From positions 8,257,386 through 8,321,385 of the forward strand of contig NZ_VFPP01000001.1 of the NCBI RefSeq assembly GCF_006716745.1: a stretch of DNA of 64,000 nt. The letters run 5' to 3'. The notes under the pieces are model-generated. The model saw only the letters and a list, made by a program, of their open reading frames with translations, was not told the origin of the DNA and did not search any database. Positions 26,551-35,583 of this stretch are shown in pieces. Each line of letters begins with the position of its first letter. Position 1 is the stretch's first letter. The stretch comes from Saccharothrix saharensis (GTDB taxonomy: Bacteria; Actinomycetota; Actinomycetes; Mycobacteriales; Pseudonocardiaceae). The position numbers were made by a program, and so were the translations under genes.

Positions 26551-28700
26551 CGGCCCCGCCCCCGGTCCAGCCCGGGGTGCACGCCCACCGCCTCGCGCAC
26601 CAGCTCCACGTCGTCGGGCAGCCCGGTCACCCGCACGTCGGGGCCGTTGACCTCCAGTCCGACCCGCGCGCCCAGCATCGGGATGCCGTCGAGGGCCAGC
26701 GGCTCCCACGACTCGGGCAGCACGGGCGAGAGCCACACCTTGCGGCGCGGCGCGTACGGCTCCACCCGCAGCAGCACGCGCAGCAGGTGCACGGGGGTCG
26801 CCGACGCCCACGCCTGCGGCGAGCACGACGTCGGGTAGGGGATCGGATCGGGGTACTCGGCCCGGTCGAAGCCGCACAGCAGCTCGGGCAGCCGGCCGCC
26901 GAACGCGTCGGCCGCGTCCATGACGGCGGTCGCCACCCGCCGCGCGTGCTCCACGAACCCGTACCGCATCAGCCCGTGGACGATGATGGCGTTGTCGTGC
27001 GGCCACACCGACCCGTTGTGGTAGCTCATCGGGTTGTACGCGCCCATCCCGGACGCGAGGGTCCGCACGCCCCACCCGGTGAACATCTCCGGTGACACCA
27101 ACGCCTCCGCGACCCGCTCGGCCTTGTCCTCGTCCACGATGCCGCTCCACAGGCAGTGCCCGATGTTGGAGCTGAGCGCGTCCACCGGTTGCTTGTCGCC
27201 GTCCAGGGCGATCGCGTAGTAGCCGAGGTCGGGCAGCCAGAACCGCTCGTTGAACCGCTGCTTGAACCCGGCCGCGCGCTCGCGCCAGCGCCGCGCGCCG
27301 TCGAGGTCTCCGAAGTCCTCGCACAGGCACGCCCGCGCCAGGTAGGCGTTGTAGACGTAGCCCTGTACCTCGCACAGCGCGATCGGGCCGCGCGGTATCC
27401 GCCCGTCGGCGAAGTTCACCCCGTCCCAGGAGTCCTTCCACCCCTGGTTGACCAGCCCGCGCTCGGTCGCCCGCCGGTACTCGACGAACCCGTCGCCGTC
27501 CCGGTCGCCGTGGTGCTCGATCCACGCCAACGCGCGGTCGACGTGCGGGAGCAGCCGCTCGACCTGGTCGCGGTCGATGCCCCACCGGGACAGCTCGCCC
27601 AGCAGCATCACGAACAGCGGCGTGGCGTCGGCGGTGCCGTAGTAGACGTTGCGGCCGCCCAGCGCCAGCGACGCGTCCGCGCCGAACCGCATCTCGTGCA
27701 GGATGCGCCCCGGCTCCTCCTCGCTGTCGGGCTCGACCCGCGTGCCCTGGTGGTGGGCCAGGGTGCGGGCCGTCCCCAGCGCCAGCGCGGGATCGATCGG
27801 CAGCGCCATCAGGGAAGCGAGGATCGAGTCGCGGCCGAACAGCGTCATGAACCACGGCGCGCCGGCGGCGACCGCGGTGTCCGAGGGGCGGTCGGGGTCG
27901 AAGATCCGCAGCGCACCCAGGTCCTGCCTGCTGCGCTGGAGCGTCACGGCCAACGACGGCCTGCCCGTGTACCTCAGGACGGGCACGGCCTCCCGCCACC
28001 GCCGCGCCCGCAGGACGGGCACGGACTCGTCGATCGGGCGTCCCGGCGGGAACATCGTCTCGGTCGTCAGGCCGTCCACGACGGGTTGCGCGGTCACGGA
28101 CGTCGACCACTCGCCCCGGGCCGGCACGACCGCGCGGAACGTGAGCGTGGCCGGCGAGTAGTCGGCGCCGTCGGCCCGCACCCGCACGCCCCGGCTCCGG
28201 CCGTCCAGCCGCCGGCTCAACCGCAGCTCCTCCGGCTCCACGTCGCACTCGCGCCGCCCCCGTTCGCGGACCCGGCCCTCCTTGACCTCGAACAGGTCGG
28301 CGAAGTCGGCGTCCACGTGCACGGTGACGACGTGCGTCACGGTCTCCCGGCCGAAGTTGCGCAGCGTGATGTCCTCGCGCATGCCCGCGCCGACGTACCG
28401 CTCGCGGCGCACGAGCAAGGTGCTCTCGGCGTCGTGCGCGCGGGACCGGCCGCGTCCGACGAACGTCATCCGGAACGGGTCGCGGGTCAGGGTGGTGATG
28501 TGCTCGACGGGCCCGCCGTCCAGCCGGAGCCGCCACTCGGACACGATCCGGGTGTCCTGGAAGAACACCCCCTGCGCGGCGGCGCCGTCCACGTTGCCGT
28601 CACTGCCGCACACGCAGAACGAAGTGCCGTGCACGAGCATCACGGTGTCGGGTGACAGCGTGACGGGCTCACCGTCGTAAGCCCAACCACCCTCGGTCAT
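26547..28700 (-). CDS. glycogen-debranching-type amylo-alpha-1,6-glucosidase
   Basis: A 717-residue protein with the N-terminal beta domain of bacterial glycogen debranching enzymes (GVFFQDTRIVSEWRLRLDG near residues 45-65) and a C-terminal (alpha/alpha)6 barrel. The barrel contains PWFMTLFGRDSI, NQGWKDSWDG with a likely catalytic Asp, and SYHNGSVWPHDNAI. It probably hydrolyses alpha-glucosidic branch points or alpha-glucosyl derivatives. ATG at 28700 follows GGAGGAGG. It is the first gene of a two-gene operon with the GT4 enzyme and is divergent from a glucose-dehydrogenase-like gene. Confidence 0.9.
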   Translation of the reverse strand: MTEGGWAYDGEPVTLSPDTVMLVHGTSFCVCGSDGNVDGAAAQGVFFQDTRIVSEWRLRLDGGPVEHITTLTRDPFRMTFVGRGRSRAHDAESTLLVRRERYVGAGMREDITLRNFGRETVTHVVTVHVDADFADLFEVKEGRVRERGRRECDVEPEELRLSRRLDGRSRGVRVRADGADYSPATLTFRAVVPARGEWSTSVTAQPVVDGLTTETMFPPGRPIDESVPVLRARRWREAVPVLRYTGRPSLAVTLQRSRQDLGALRIFDPDRPSDTAVAAGAPWFMTLFGRDSILASLMALPIDPALALGTARTLAHHQGTRVEPDSEEEPGRILHEMRFGADASLALGGRNVYYGTADATPLFVMLLGELSRWGIDRDQVERLLPHVDRALAWIEHHGDRDGDGFVEYRRATERGLVNQGWKDSWDGVNFADGRIPRGPIALCEVQGYVYNAYLARACLCEDFGDLDGARRWRERAAGFKQRFNERFWLPDLGYYAIALDGDKQPVDALSSNIGHCLWSGIVDEDKAERVAEALVSPEMFTGWGVRTLASGMGAYNPMSYHNGSVWPHDNAIIVHGLMRYGFVEHARRVATAVMDAADAFGGRLPELLCGFDRAEYPDPIPYPTSCSPQAWASATPVHLLRVLLRVEPYAPRRKVWLSPVLPESWEPLALDGIPMLGARVGLEVNGPDVRVTGLPDDVELVREAVGVHPGLDRGRGR

Positions 28701-28848
28701 CGTCGGCCTCCTCCGCCGGGTGCTCGGTCCGCCGACCAGGTCCTCCACGGGTGCCACTCGGCAGGGCGGGCAAACACCACCCATCCCACCGGGGGACCCC
28801 TCCCGCCGGACGTCGCATGCGCCGCCGCGCGCGGGGTAGCCCACCGCC

Positions 28849-29895
28849 ATGCGCGCGCTCACGCTCGACCCCAGGACCGCGAACTCGTTGCGGGTGACCG
28901 AGTTGCCCGAGCCCCGACCCGCACCCGGTGAGCTGCTCGTCGAAGGGCTGGCGGTGGGCGTGTGCGGCACCGACAAGGAGATCGCCCGCGCCGAGTACGG
29001 CGAGCCGCCGCCGGGGCGGCACCGGCTGGTGCTGGGCCACGAATCGCTCGGCCGGGTGATGACGGCGCCCGCCGGGAGCGGGTTCGAGCCCGGCGACCTC
29101 GTGGTGGGCGTCGTGCGGCGTCCCGACCCGGAGCCCTGTGGCGCGTGCGCGCACGGCGAGTTCGACAACTGCCGCAACGGCGGCTACACCGAGCGCGGCA
29201 TCAAGCAGCTCGACGGGTACGCGGCCGAGCGCTGGTGCGTCGAGGCCGACTACGCGGTGCCGCTGGACCCCCGGCTGACCGATGTCGGCGTGCTCATGGA
29301 GCCGACGTCGGTGGTCGCGAAGGCGTGGGAGCAGGTCCGTCGCGTGGGGGAGAGGGCCTGGTACGAGCCGGAGCGCGCCCTGGTGACGGGAGCGGGTCCG
29401 ATCGGGCTGTTGGCGGCGATGATCGGCGTCCAACAGGGACTGGACGTGCACGTGCTCGACGTGGTCGAGGACGGTCCGAAGCCGGGACTGGTGCGGCGGT
29501 TGGGCGCGACCTACCACCACGGTGACGTGGACGAGGTGTCCTCCCGGGTGCGGCCGGACGTGGTGATCGAGGCGACCGGCGTGGGCAGCCTGGTCGTCTC
29601 CGCCCTGCGCAACACCGCGCCGTTCGGGGTGGTGTGCCTGACCGGCCTCTCGTCGGGTGGCCGCGCGGTCGAGGTGGACGTCGCCGGCGCGAACCGGTCG
29701 ATGGTGCTGGAGAACGACGTGGTGGTCGGCTCGGTCAACGCGAACCTGCGCCACTACCACCAGGCCGCCGACGCGCTGGCGAGGGCCGACCCGGACTGGC
29801 CGGCCGGCCTGATCAGCCGCCGCGTCCCGCTGGACCGGTTCGCCGAGGCCTTCACCGCGCGGCCCGACGACGTCAAGGTCGTCATCACGCTGTGA
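28849..29895 (+). CDS. zinc-dependent glucose 1-dehydrogenase-like MDR oxidoreductase
   Basis: A medium-chain dehydrogenase of 348 residues. Catalytic zinc ligands are Cys in GVCGTDKEI (near 40) and His in LGHESLG (near 65). A Cys-rich lobe follows (EPCGACAHGEFDNC), and the NAD(P) loop is VTGAGPIGLLAA (near 180). The order GTDKEI and PNAN-type SVNANLRHY near the C-terminus resembles archaeal-type glucose dehydrogenases that make gluconolactone. The start lies 6 nt after TAGCCC, without a ribosome binding site. It could feed the gluconate pathway encoded at 15-18 kb; this is an inference. Confidence 0.87.
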   Translation: MRALTLDPRTANSLRVTELPEPRPAPGELLVEGLAVGVCGTDKEIARAEYGEPPPGRHRLVLGHESLGRVMTAPAGSGFEPGDLVVGVVRRPDPEPCGACAHGEFDNCRNGGYTERGIKQLDGYAAERWCVEADYAVPLDPRLTDVGVLMEPTSVVAKAWEQVRRVGERAWYEPERALVTGAGPIGLLAAMIGVQQGLDVHVLDVVEDGPKPGLVRRLGATYHHGDVDEVSSRVRPDVVIEATGVGSLVVSALRNTAPFGVVCLTGLSSGGRAVEVDVAGANRSMVLENDVVVGSVNANLRHYHQAADALARADPDWPAGLISRRVPLDRFAEAFTARPDDVKVVITL

Positions 29896-29971
29896 ACCCC
29901 CGGCCCGGGGGAACCGCGGACCGGTGGACCCACCGATGCGGACGTGATCACGGCCCGTCATGCTGGTGGGC

Positions 29972-30337
29972 ATGGCTGTCGATCCCCGTGGCGCGGACCT
30001 GAAGCGACTGCTGGCCGAGGACCCGGGCGGTCCCGTGGTCATGCTCAACCTGCTCCGGTTCGCGGAGGGCGGGCGGGCGTCGTACGAGGAGTACGCGCGG
30101 CACCTGCGCGAGACGTTCCTGCCCCGGTACGGCGGGGAGGTCCTCTACGCGGGCACGGGCTCCACCGTGCTGGCCGCGGAAGACGGGCAGAGCTGGGACG
30201 CGGTGGTGGTCGTCCGCTACCCGGACCGTGCCGCGTTCGGCCGCATGGTCGCCGACCCGGAGTACCAGGAGGTCACGCACCTGCGCACGCGGGCGCTGAG
30301 CGAGGCGGTGCTCCAGGCGACGGTCCCGTGGGGCTGA
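29972..30337 (+). CDS. DUF1330 family protein
   Basis: A 121-residue ferredoxin-like alpha/beta barrel protein of the DUF1330 type (VVMLNLLRFAEGG; GEVLYAGTGSTVL; VVVVRYPDRAAFGRMVADPEY). The function is unknown. I chose ATG 29972 (MAVDPRG) rather than ATG 29960 because CATGCT then lies 7 nt upstream, like the other leaderless starts here, and the extra four residues are not family-like. It overlaps no neighbour and is convergent with the VanY-like gene 4 bp away. Confidence 0.85.
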   Translation: MAVDPRGADLKRLLAEDPGGPVVMLNLLRFAEGGRASYEEYARHLRETFLPRYGGEVLYAGTGSTVLAAEDGQSWDAVVVVRYPDRAAFGRMVADPEYQEVTHLRTRALSEAVLQATVPWG

Positions 30338-30341
30338 GCGC

Positions 30342-30926
30342 TCAGCCGCCGCTCGCGCTGGGCAGCATGGGTGGGCAGCCGGCGGTCGCCCACGCGGGGT
30401 CGTGCTCGAAGTGCCACTCCTCGTTGAGGTAGCGGCGGCACCAGCCCAGCGCGGGGCCGTTGCGCTCCACCCAGGCCGCCGACTCCAGCGGCTGCACGTC
30501 CACCGCGATGCCCTTGACGTGCATCGACTTCTCGGGCGGCAGCACGTACCGGGCGGCGAGTTCCGCCGTGCCGAACCGTCGCACGGCGTCCTCGAACTCC
30601 CGGCGCTGCTGGCCGGTGCTGCGCTTGCCGTCGTTCAGGCACAGCCCGACGCCCCGCGCGTCCGCCGCGGACCGCAGGCGTCGCCAGGCCTCCAGCACGT
30701 CCGGGCGCAGGCCGTCGGGCTGCTCGTCGACGTAACGCCCGTCCAGCGCGCAGGCCGGGCCGGTGTCCGGGCCCGGGACCTCCTCCACGATCGCCAGCGG
30801 ACGTCCCGGGAGGGGTTGGTGGACGAGGGTCACCCGGTCCATCGCACCCAGCGCCCCCAGGGACGCCACGGCCACCAGCACGGCGAGCAGCACGCCGACC
30901 ACCGTGCGCCTGAGCCCGTTCGACAT
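30342..30926 (-). CDS. VanY/M15B-type D-Ala-D-Ala carboxypeptidase-like protein
   Basis: A 194-residue exported protein with an N-terminal membrane or signal segment (about 6-30) and an M15B zinc peptidase domain. The metal ligands are His and Asp of SMHVKGIAVDVQP and His of EEWHFEH. The enzyme would cleave D-Ala from peptidoglycan stems. Its ATG overlaps the beta-lactamase stop by one base (TGATG), so it is translated with the beta-lactamase. This puts a carboxypeptidase under beta-lactamase control. Confidence 0.87.
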   Translation of the reverse strand: MSNGLRRTVVGVLLAVLVAVASLGALGAMDRVTLVHQPLPGRPLAIVEEVPGPDTGPACALDGRYVDEQPDGLRPDVLEAWRRLRSAADARGVGLCLNDGKRSTGQQRREFEDAVRRFGTAELAARYVLPPEKSMHVKGIAVDVQPLESAAWVERNGPALGWCRRYLNEEWHFEHDPAWATAGCPPMLPSASGG

Positions 30927-31858
30927 CACGTCACCACGTCCACGACGTAGGCGGCGGCCTCGGCGAGCAGGGCCTGGTCGTACGCGGCGTCCGCGCCGGC
31001 CTTGCTGGACATGATCGACACCACCAGCGGCGCGGCGTCGGGCGGCCAGACCACGGCGATGTCGTTGACCGTGCCGTGGTCACCGGTGCCGGTCTTGTCG
31101 GCCACCGTCCACCCCTGCGGCACACCGGCCCGCACGCGCAGGGCACCGGCCTTCGTGGCGTTGCGCTCGAGCAGGTCGCGCAGGAAGGCGCGCTTGTCGG
31201 CGTCCAAGGCGTCGCCGAGCACGATCTCGCGGTAGTCCTCGCCGATGGCGCGCGGGGAGGTCGTGTCGCGGGGGTCGTCGGGCACGGCCGTGGTGAGGTT
31301 CGGCTCGAACCGGTCGGAGCGGGTGACGGTGTCGCCGAGCGCCCGCGCGTACGCGGTCAGCCCGGCCGGGCCGCCGAGGTCGCGCAGCAGCAGGTTGCCC
31401 GCCGTGCCGTCGCTGTGGCGCACCGCCGCGTCGCACACCTGGCGGATGGTCATGCCCGTGGCCACGTGCTGCCGGGTGATGAACGAGCTGGCCATCAGGT
31501 CGCCCTCGGTGTAACGCACGACGGTGTCCAGGTGCGACAGGGGGTTGCGGTGCAGGACCGCGGCCGCCGCCAGCCCCTTGAACGTCGAGCAGAACGCGAA
31601 CCGCTCGTCGGCCCGGTGCTCGACCGCGGCCCCGGTGCCGGTGTTCACGGCGTACACGCCGAGCCGTGCGTCGAACCGCCGCTCCAGCCCGATCAGGTGA
31701 TCGTGGGCGACGGCGGACGGACCGGGACCGGGACCGGGCGTACCGGTCGTGGTGGGGGTGGGCTGCGACGTCGTCTCCTGGGCGCAGCCGGCCAGTGGGA
31801 GCAGCGCCGCCGCGCCCAGGAACGCGCGGCGGCTGACGGTGCGGAGCGGCGGTGTCAC
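30926..31858 (-). CDS. bla: class A beta-lactamase (Tat/lipoprotein export signal)
   Basis: A 310-residue serine beta-lactamase. The N-terminus has a twin-arginine motif SRRAFLGAA and a lipobox-like LAGC (Cys near 25), followed by a Thr/Pro linker. The catalytic motifs are CSTFK (SxxK), RHSDGTAGN (SDG in place of SDN), the omega-loop Glu in RFEPNL and DKTGTGDHG. It hydrolyses penicillins or cephalosporins outside the membrane. It is divergent from a LysR regulator 82 bp away and co-transcribed with the VanY-like gene. The SDG variant is known from several actinomycete class A enzymes. Confidence 0.94.
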   Translation of the reverse strand: MTPPLRTVSRRAFLGAAALLPLAGCAQETTSQPTPTTTGTPGPGPGPSAVAHDHLIGLERRFDARLGVYAVNTGTGAAVEHRADERFAFCSTFKGLAAAAVLHRNPLSHLDTVVRYTEGDLMASSFITRQHVATGMTIRQVCDAAVRHSDGTAGNLLLRDLGGPAGLTAYARALGDTVTRSDRFEPNLTTAVPDDPRDTTSPRAIGEDYREIVLGDALDADKRAFLRDLLERNATKAGALRVRAGVPQGWTVADKTGTGDHGTVNDIAVVWPPDAAPLVVSIMSSKAGADAAYDQALLAEAAAYVVDVVT

Positions 31859-31914
31859 GACTCCGAGCTTCACAGCCGACCGTGATGCTGTCCAAGACGC
31901 GAACGCGGCTACCG

Positions 31915-31929
31915 ATGCCGATCTGGCAT
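31915..31929. promoter_or_regulatory. LysR box in the bla/lysR spacer
   Basis: A perfect dyad, ATGCC-GATCT-GGCAT, fits the T-N11-A rule of LysR-type sites. It lies 11 nt upstream of the LysR GTG start and about 57 nt upstream of the bla start, so one site can serve autorepression and bla activation. Confidence 0.62.
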
Positions 31930-31940
31930 AGTCCCGGGTC

Positions 31941-32828
31941 GTGGACGTGGTGGAGGCGTGCAAGGCGTTCGTGGCGGTCAGCGGGCACGGCAGCTTCACG
32001 GTCGGCGCGGCCGCGGCGCGGATACCGCAGTCCGTGGCCAGCCGGCGTGTCGCGGCCCTGGAGCGGCACTTCGGGGCCCGGTTGTTCACCCGTACCTCGC
32101 GGGCCGTGGCGCTGACGCCGTTCGGCCGGGAGATGCTGCCGTCGGCGCGACGACTGGTCGACCTCGCCGAGGCCCTGGAGCACGACGCCCGGCGCGCGAA
32201 GCTGCGCCCGTTCCGGCTGGCCGTGCCGGAGGTCTGCGCGCCGCGTCCGCTGGCCCGGCTCGTGGCCGACGCCCGCCGCCACGACCTGGACCTGGACCCG
32301 CGCCCGGCCGGACCGGCCGACCGGGTCGAGCTGGTGCGGACCCTGGACGTGCGGGCCGCGCTGGTCGCCGTGCCGCCCGACGACGGCGTGTGGCGGGTGC
32401 CGCTCGGCCTCGCCGGGCACGCGGACCCGGGCGCGGCCTCGGCCGTCCACGTGGAGACGCTGCGCGCCGGCCGCGCCGAGCGGACCGCCCGCCGTCGCCG
32501 CATCCGCCTCCAGCCGGAGGACGACGTGCCGCACGTCCGCGACCGCCTCACCCGGCTGCGCGACGCCGTCGGCCTGCAACCCTCCCAGGTCGTGGTGGCG
32601 CCGTCGCTGGTCGCCGCCGCGGCCGACGTGCTCGGCTCGGCCGACCTGCTGCTGTGCTCGCCGGGCCAGGCCGTCGACCTGGGACTGCACTGGCGGCCGA
32701 TCGGCGAGCTGGACCTGGCCCGCGGCTACGACGTCACGGCCGGGCTGCGCGAGGACGCCGAGCGGATCCGCGACCTCCCGGCCGCCGCGATCGGGCGCTG
32801 CCTCGACGGCGGGGAGGGCCGGCCGTGA
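31941..32828 (+). CDS. LysR-type beta-lactamase regulator (BlaA-like)
   Basis: A 295-residue LysR regulator. The HTH covers SFTVGAAAARIPQSVASRRVAALE (about 18-41). The C-terminal half is unusually Arg/Asp-rich (DARRHDLDLDPRPAG; RRRRIRLQPEDD) and diverges from common LysR effector domains. It is divergent from the class A beta-lactamase and overlaps the downstream serine enzyme gene by 4 nt. This arrangement copies blaA of Streptomyces cacaoi, a LysR activator of its beta-lactamase blaL. Function is assigned by context. Confidence 0.85.
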   Translation: MDVVEACKAFVAVSGHGSFTVGAAAARIPQSVASRRVAALERHFGARLFTRTSRAVALTPFGREMLPSARRLVDLAEALEHDARRAKLRPFRLAVPEVCAPRPLARLVADARRHDLDLDPRPAGPADRVELVRTLDVRAALVAVPPDDGVWRVPLGLAGHADPGAASAVHVETLRAGRAERTARRRRIRLQPEDDVPHVRDRLTRLRDAVGLQPSQVVVAPSLVAAAADVLGSADLLLCSPGQAVDLGLHWRPIGELDLARGYDVTAGLREDAERIRDLPAAAIGRCLDGGEGRP

Positions 32829-33724
32829 CGACGGAGGTGCTGCGTGCCGCGCGGGCGGCGCTGGACGACGCGGGCCTGCGCGGGTCGTTCCTGGTGCGCG
32901 ACCTGGACACCGGCGCGGAGATCGGCTTGGACGCCGACGTCGAGTACCCGGCGGCGTCGCTGGTGAAGGTGCCGCTCGCGATCGCCACGCTGGAACGCGT
33001 CGAGCGGGGCGAGCTCGACGCCGCCACGCCGGTCGTGGTGCCGCCCGGTCGGGTCGGCGCACCGGGGCCGATCGGGCTGCCCAAGTTCCGCCACCCCGCC
33101 ACGATCGCCGTGGACGACCTGCTCTACCTGAGCGTCGCGATCAGCGACAGCACCGCCGCCGACGCCCTGTTCGCCCTCACCCCGCCCGCCGCGGTCGCCG
33201 CCGAGCTGCGCCGGCTCGGCTACGACGGCATCGCCGTGCGCCACCTCATGCGCGACCTCGTCGACACGCCCGCCGAGCGGTTCACCCCGGCCGAGGGGCA
33301 CCTCGCGCACTCGTTGGCCATCACGGCGGCGACCGAGGGCCGCGGGCATCCGGTGACCCAGCTCGACATCAGCCGGGCGAACGCCGGCTCCGCCCGCGCG
33401 TTCGTCGACCTGCTGCAGGGCCTGTGGCGGCCGACCACGATCCGGCCCGCGGTCGCCGAACGGGTGCGCGAGCTGATGGGCGACAACGTGGTGCGGCACC
33501 GGCTCGCCCCGGACTTCGGCTCGGACGCGTCGCGCTGGTCGTCCAAGACCGGCACCCTGCTCAACCTCCGGCACGAGGTCGGGGTGGTCGAGCACGCGGA
33601 CGGCCAGGTGTTCGCGGTCGCCGCGCTCACCGGGTCACGGGTGCCGGCCGTGGTGCAGCCGGGCGCGGAGGCGTCGATGGCGCACGTCGCCCGCACGCTG
33701 CGCGACCACCTGCGGTCCCGGTGA
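32825..33724 (+). CDS. cytoplasmic beta-lactamase-like penicillin-recognising protein (BlaB-like)
   Basis: A 299-residue serine beta-lactamase-fold protein without a signal peptide. The motifs are ASLVKVP (SxxK, near residue 40), AISDSTAAD (SDS) and SSKTGTLLN (KTG). The lack of an export signal and the operon with the LysR gene (GTGA overlap) match BlaB of Streptomyces cacaoi, needed together with BlaA for beta-lactamase induction. It may sense beta-lactams or wall fragments inside the cell rather than hydrolyse them, but a true esterase or lactamase role is not excluded. Confidence 0.84.
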   Translation: MTTEVLRAARAALDDAGLRGSFLVRDLDTGAEIGLDADVEYPAASLVKVPLAIATLERVERGELDAATPVVVPPGRVGAPGPIGLPKFRHPATIAVDDLLYLSVAISDSTAADALFALTPPAAVAAELRRLGYDGIAVRHLMRDLVDTPAERFTPAEGHLAHSLAITAATEGRGHPVTQLDISRANAGSARAFVDLLQGLWRPTTIRPAVAERVRELMGDNVVRHRLAPDFGSDASRWSSKTGTLLNLRHEVGVVEHADGQVFAVAALTGSRVPAVVQPGAEASMAHVARTLRDHLRSR

Positions 33725-33743
33725 GCCGGACGGCGACGAACCA

Positions 33744-34940
33744 TCAGCGGAAGTCCTTCGAGGACGGCACGAACGCGGCCGCGGCGGGCGCGGCGAAGCA
33801 GACCACCGCGCACACCGCGAGGACCACGTCGGCGCCGAACCCGGCGACCGCGGGCGCGATCAACGCCAGGCCGACCGGCGCCAGGCCGTAGGACAGCAGG
33901 AAGTCCAAAGAGGACACCCGCGCCAGCTTCGCGGGTTCGACCTCGCGTTGCGTCGCGGTGAACCACGGCACGTTGAACAGCTCGATCCCCGCGCCCGCCA
34001 CCGCGTACGCGGCCACGACGACCACCGCGTGCACCGGCAGCAACAACGCCAACGGCACGAACCCGTAGCACGCCAACCCCGCCAACGCGGTCCAGCCCTG
34101 CGCCCGGGAACGCCGCCGTGCGGCGACGACCGCACCACCCAACGCGCCCACCGCGTACGCGGTCGTGGCGGCGGCGAGCACGGCCCCCGTGCCGTAACGG
34201 TCACGGCTCACCAGTGGCAGCACCACGCCGGTCGCCGAGTAGCCCGTGGCGATCACCGCGGTCAACGCGCCCAACCCCGCCACGAACCACGGGTGCCGCC
34301 GCGCCTCGCGCAGTCCGTCCACGAACTCCGCGGCGAACCGCCGCCGGACAACGGGGACGACGGCCGCGCCCGAAGGCGGCACGAGCGCCGCGACCCACCA
34401 CAGCACCGCCGTCCCGACGACCAACACCGGGGTGTCCACGACCAGCGCCAGCAACGCCGTCAGCCCCGGCGCGACCAACGTGGTGACCCGCACCGCCACG
34501 GTCATGGCCGCGTTCGCCCGCCGCCGCCGCTCCTCGGCCACGACTTCCGCCGTGAGCGCCTGGAACGCCGGGCGGCACGCGCCCTGCCCGGCACCGACCA
34601 CGGCCGCCGCCGCGGCCACCAGCACGACCGAGCGCCCCAACCCGACCGCGAGCAACGGCGTGGCGAGCCCGGCCACCGCACCCGACCACGCCACCACCCG
34701 CCGCCGGGGGTGGCGGTCGGCCAGCACACCGGCGACCGGCACGGCGACCAGGAACCCGACCGTCCGGGCGGCCAGCACGACACCCAGCCCGCCGGCGGTC
34801 AGCGACCGCTCCAGCACCGCGAACCCGAGCACGAACGGCAACGCCCACGTGGCCAACCCGGACGCGGTCGCGCCGGTCCACAGCCGCAGGAACGCCGCGT
34901 CGCGCAGCAGCGGGGCGCCCGACCGGACCTCAGCGCGCAC
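33744..34940 (-). CDS. MFS transporter
   Basis: A 398-residue major facilitator with about twelve membrane segments. The loop 2-3 signature reads GVLADRHPRRRV (near 72-83), and GAGQGACRPAFQALTAEVV resembles the motif C region of drug exporters of the enterobactin-exporter/MFS_3 type. The substrate is unknown. It lies 6 bp downstream of the ECF sigma gene on the same strand, so it is probably the sigma factor's operon partner. Confidence 0.9.
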   Translation of the reverse strand: MRAEVRSGAPLLRDAAFLRLWTGATASGLATWALPFVLGFAVLERSLTAGGLGVVLAARTVGFLVAVPVAGVLADRHPRRRVVAWSGAVAGLATPLLAVGLGRSVVLVAAAAAVVGAGQGACRPAFQALTAEVVAEERRRRANAAMTVAVRVTTLVAPGLTALLALVVDTPVLVVGTAVLWWVAALVPPSGAAVVPVVRRRFAAEFVDGLREARRHPWFVAGLGALTAVIATGYSATGVVLPLVSRDRYGTGAVLAAATTAYAVGALGGAVVAARRRSRAQGWTALAGLACYGFVPLALLLPVHAVVVVAAYAVAGAGIELFNVPWFTATQREVEPAKLARVSSLDFLLSYGLAPVGLALIAPAVAGFGADVVLAVCAVVCFAAPAAAAFVPSSKDFR

Positions 34941-34946
34941 GAGCGC

Positions 34947-35519
34947 TCAGCCGGCCTCGGTGGCGTCGGACCGGCCGGTGGCGCGCACGAGGTCCTCCCG
35001 CGCCCGCGCGACCCGCGACCGGATCGTGCCGATCGGGCAGCCCGCGATCTCCGCCGCCTCCGCGTAGGACAGGCCGAGCACCTGGGTGAGCACCAAGGCC
35101 TCCCGGCGGTCGGGGTCCAACGCGTCCAGCAGCACGGTCAGCTCGACCACGCCCTCGAACCCGGACTCGACCGGCCGCCGGTCCGCCGCGCGCTCCCAGT
35201 CCGCGCCGGGCGACAGCCGGGGCCGCGACCGCGCCATCCGGATCTGGTCGACGACCACCCGGCGGGCGATCGACAGCAGCCAGGTGCGGGCCGACGACCG
35301 ACCGGCGAACCGGCGCAGGCTCGCCAAGGCACGCGCGTAGGTCTCCTGGGCCAGGTCGTCGGCCACGTCGACGTCGGCGAGGTGGGCGATGAACCGCCAC
35401 ACGTCCCGCTGGGTCGCCCGCACGAACCGCTCCAGCGCGGCCCGGTCGCCGGACCGGGCCGCCCGCAACGCCCAGCGCGTCACCTCGTCGTCGGGGTCGG
35501 TCACGTTGGGGAAGGTCAC
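34947..35519 (-). CDS. ECF RNA polymerase sigma factor (SigC-like)
   Basis: A 190-residue ECF sigma factor. Region 2 contains DLAQETYARALASLRRFAG with the core-binding DLAQET, followed by ARTWLLSIARRVVVDQIR. Region 4 has LGLSYAEAAEIAGCPIGTIRSRVARARE. GTG at 35519 is chosen over an upstream ATG that would add seven residues outside the domain. It is divergent from a zinc-finger anti-sigma gene 64 bp away and upstream of an MFS gene. The actinobacterial sigC group often shows this divergent zf-HC2 arrangement. Confidence 0.92.
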   Translation of the reverse strand: MTFPNVTDPDDEVTRWALRAARSGDRAALERFVRATQRDVWRFIAHLADVDVADDLAQETYARALASLRRFAGRSSARTWLLSIARRVVVDQIRMARSRPRLSPGADWERAADRRPVESGFEGVVELTVLLDALDPDRREALVLTQVLGLSYAEAAEIAGCPIGTIRSRVARAREDLVRATGRSDATEAG

Positions 35520-35583
35520 GGTTCCGGATCGTAACCACACCGGTGCTGGGAACTCGTGCGCCGAATGGAGCGACTACTGGGAC

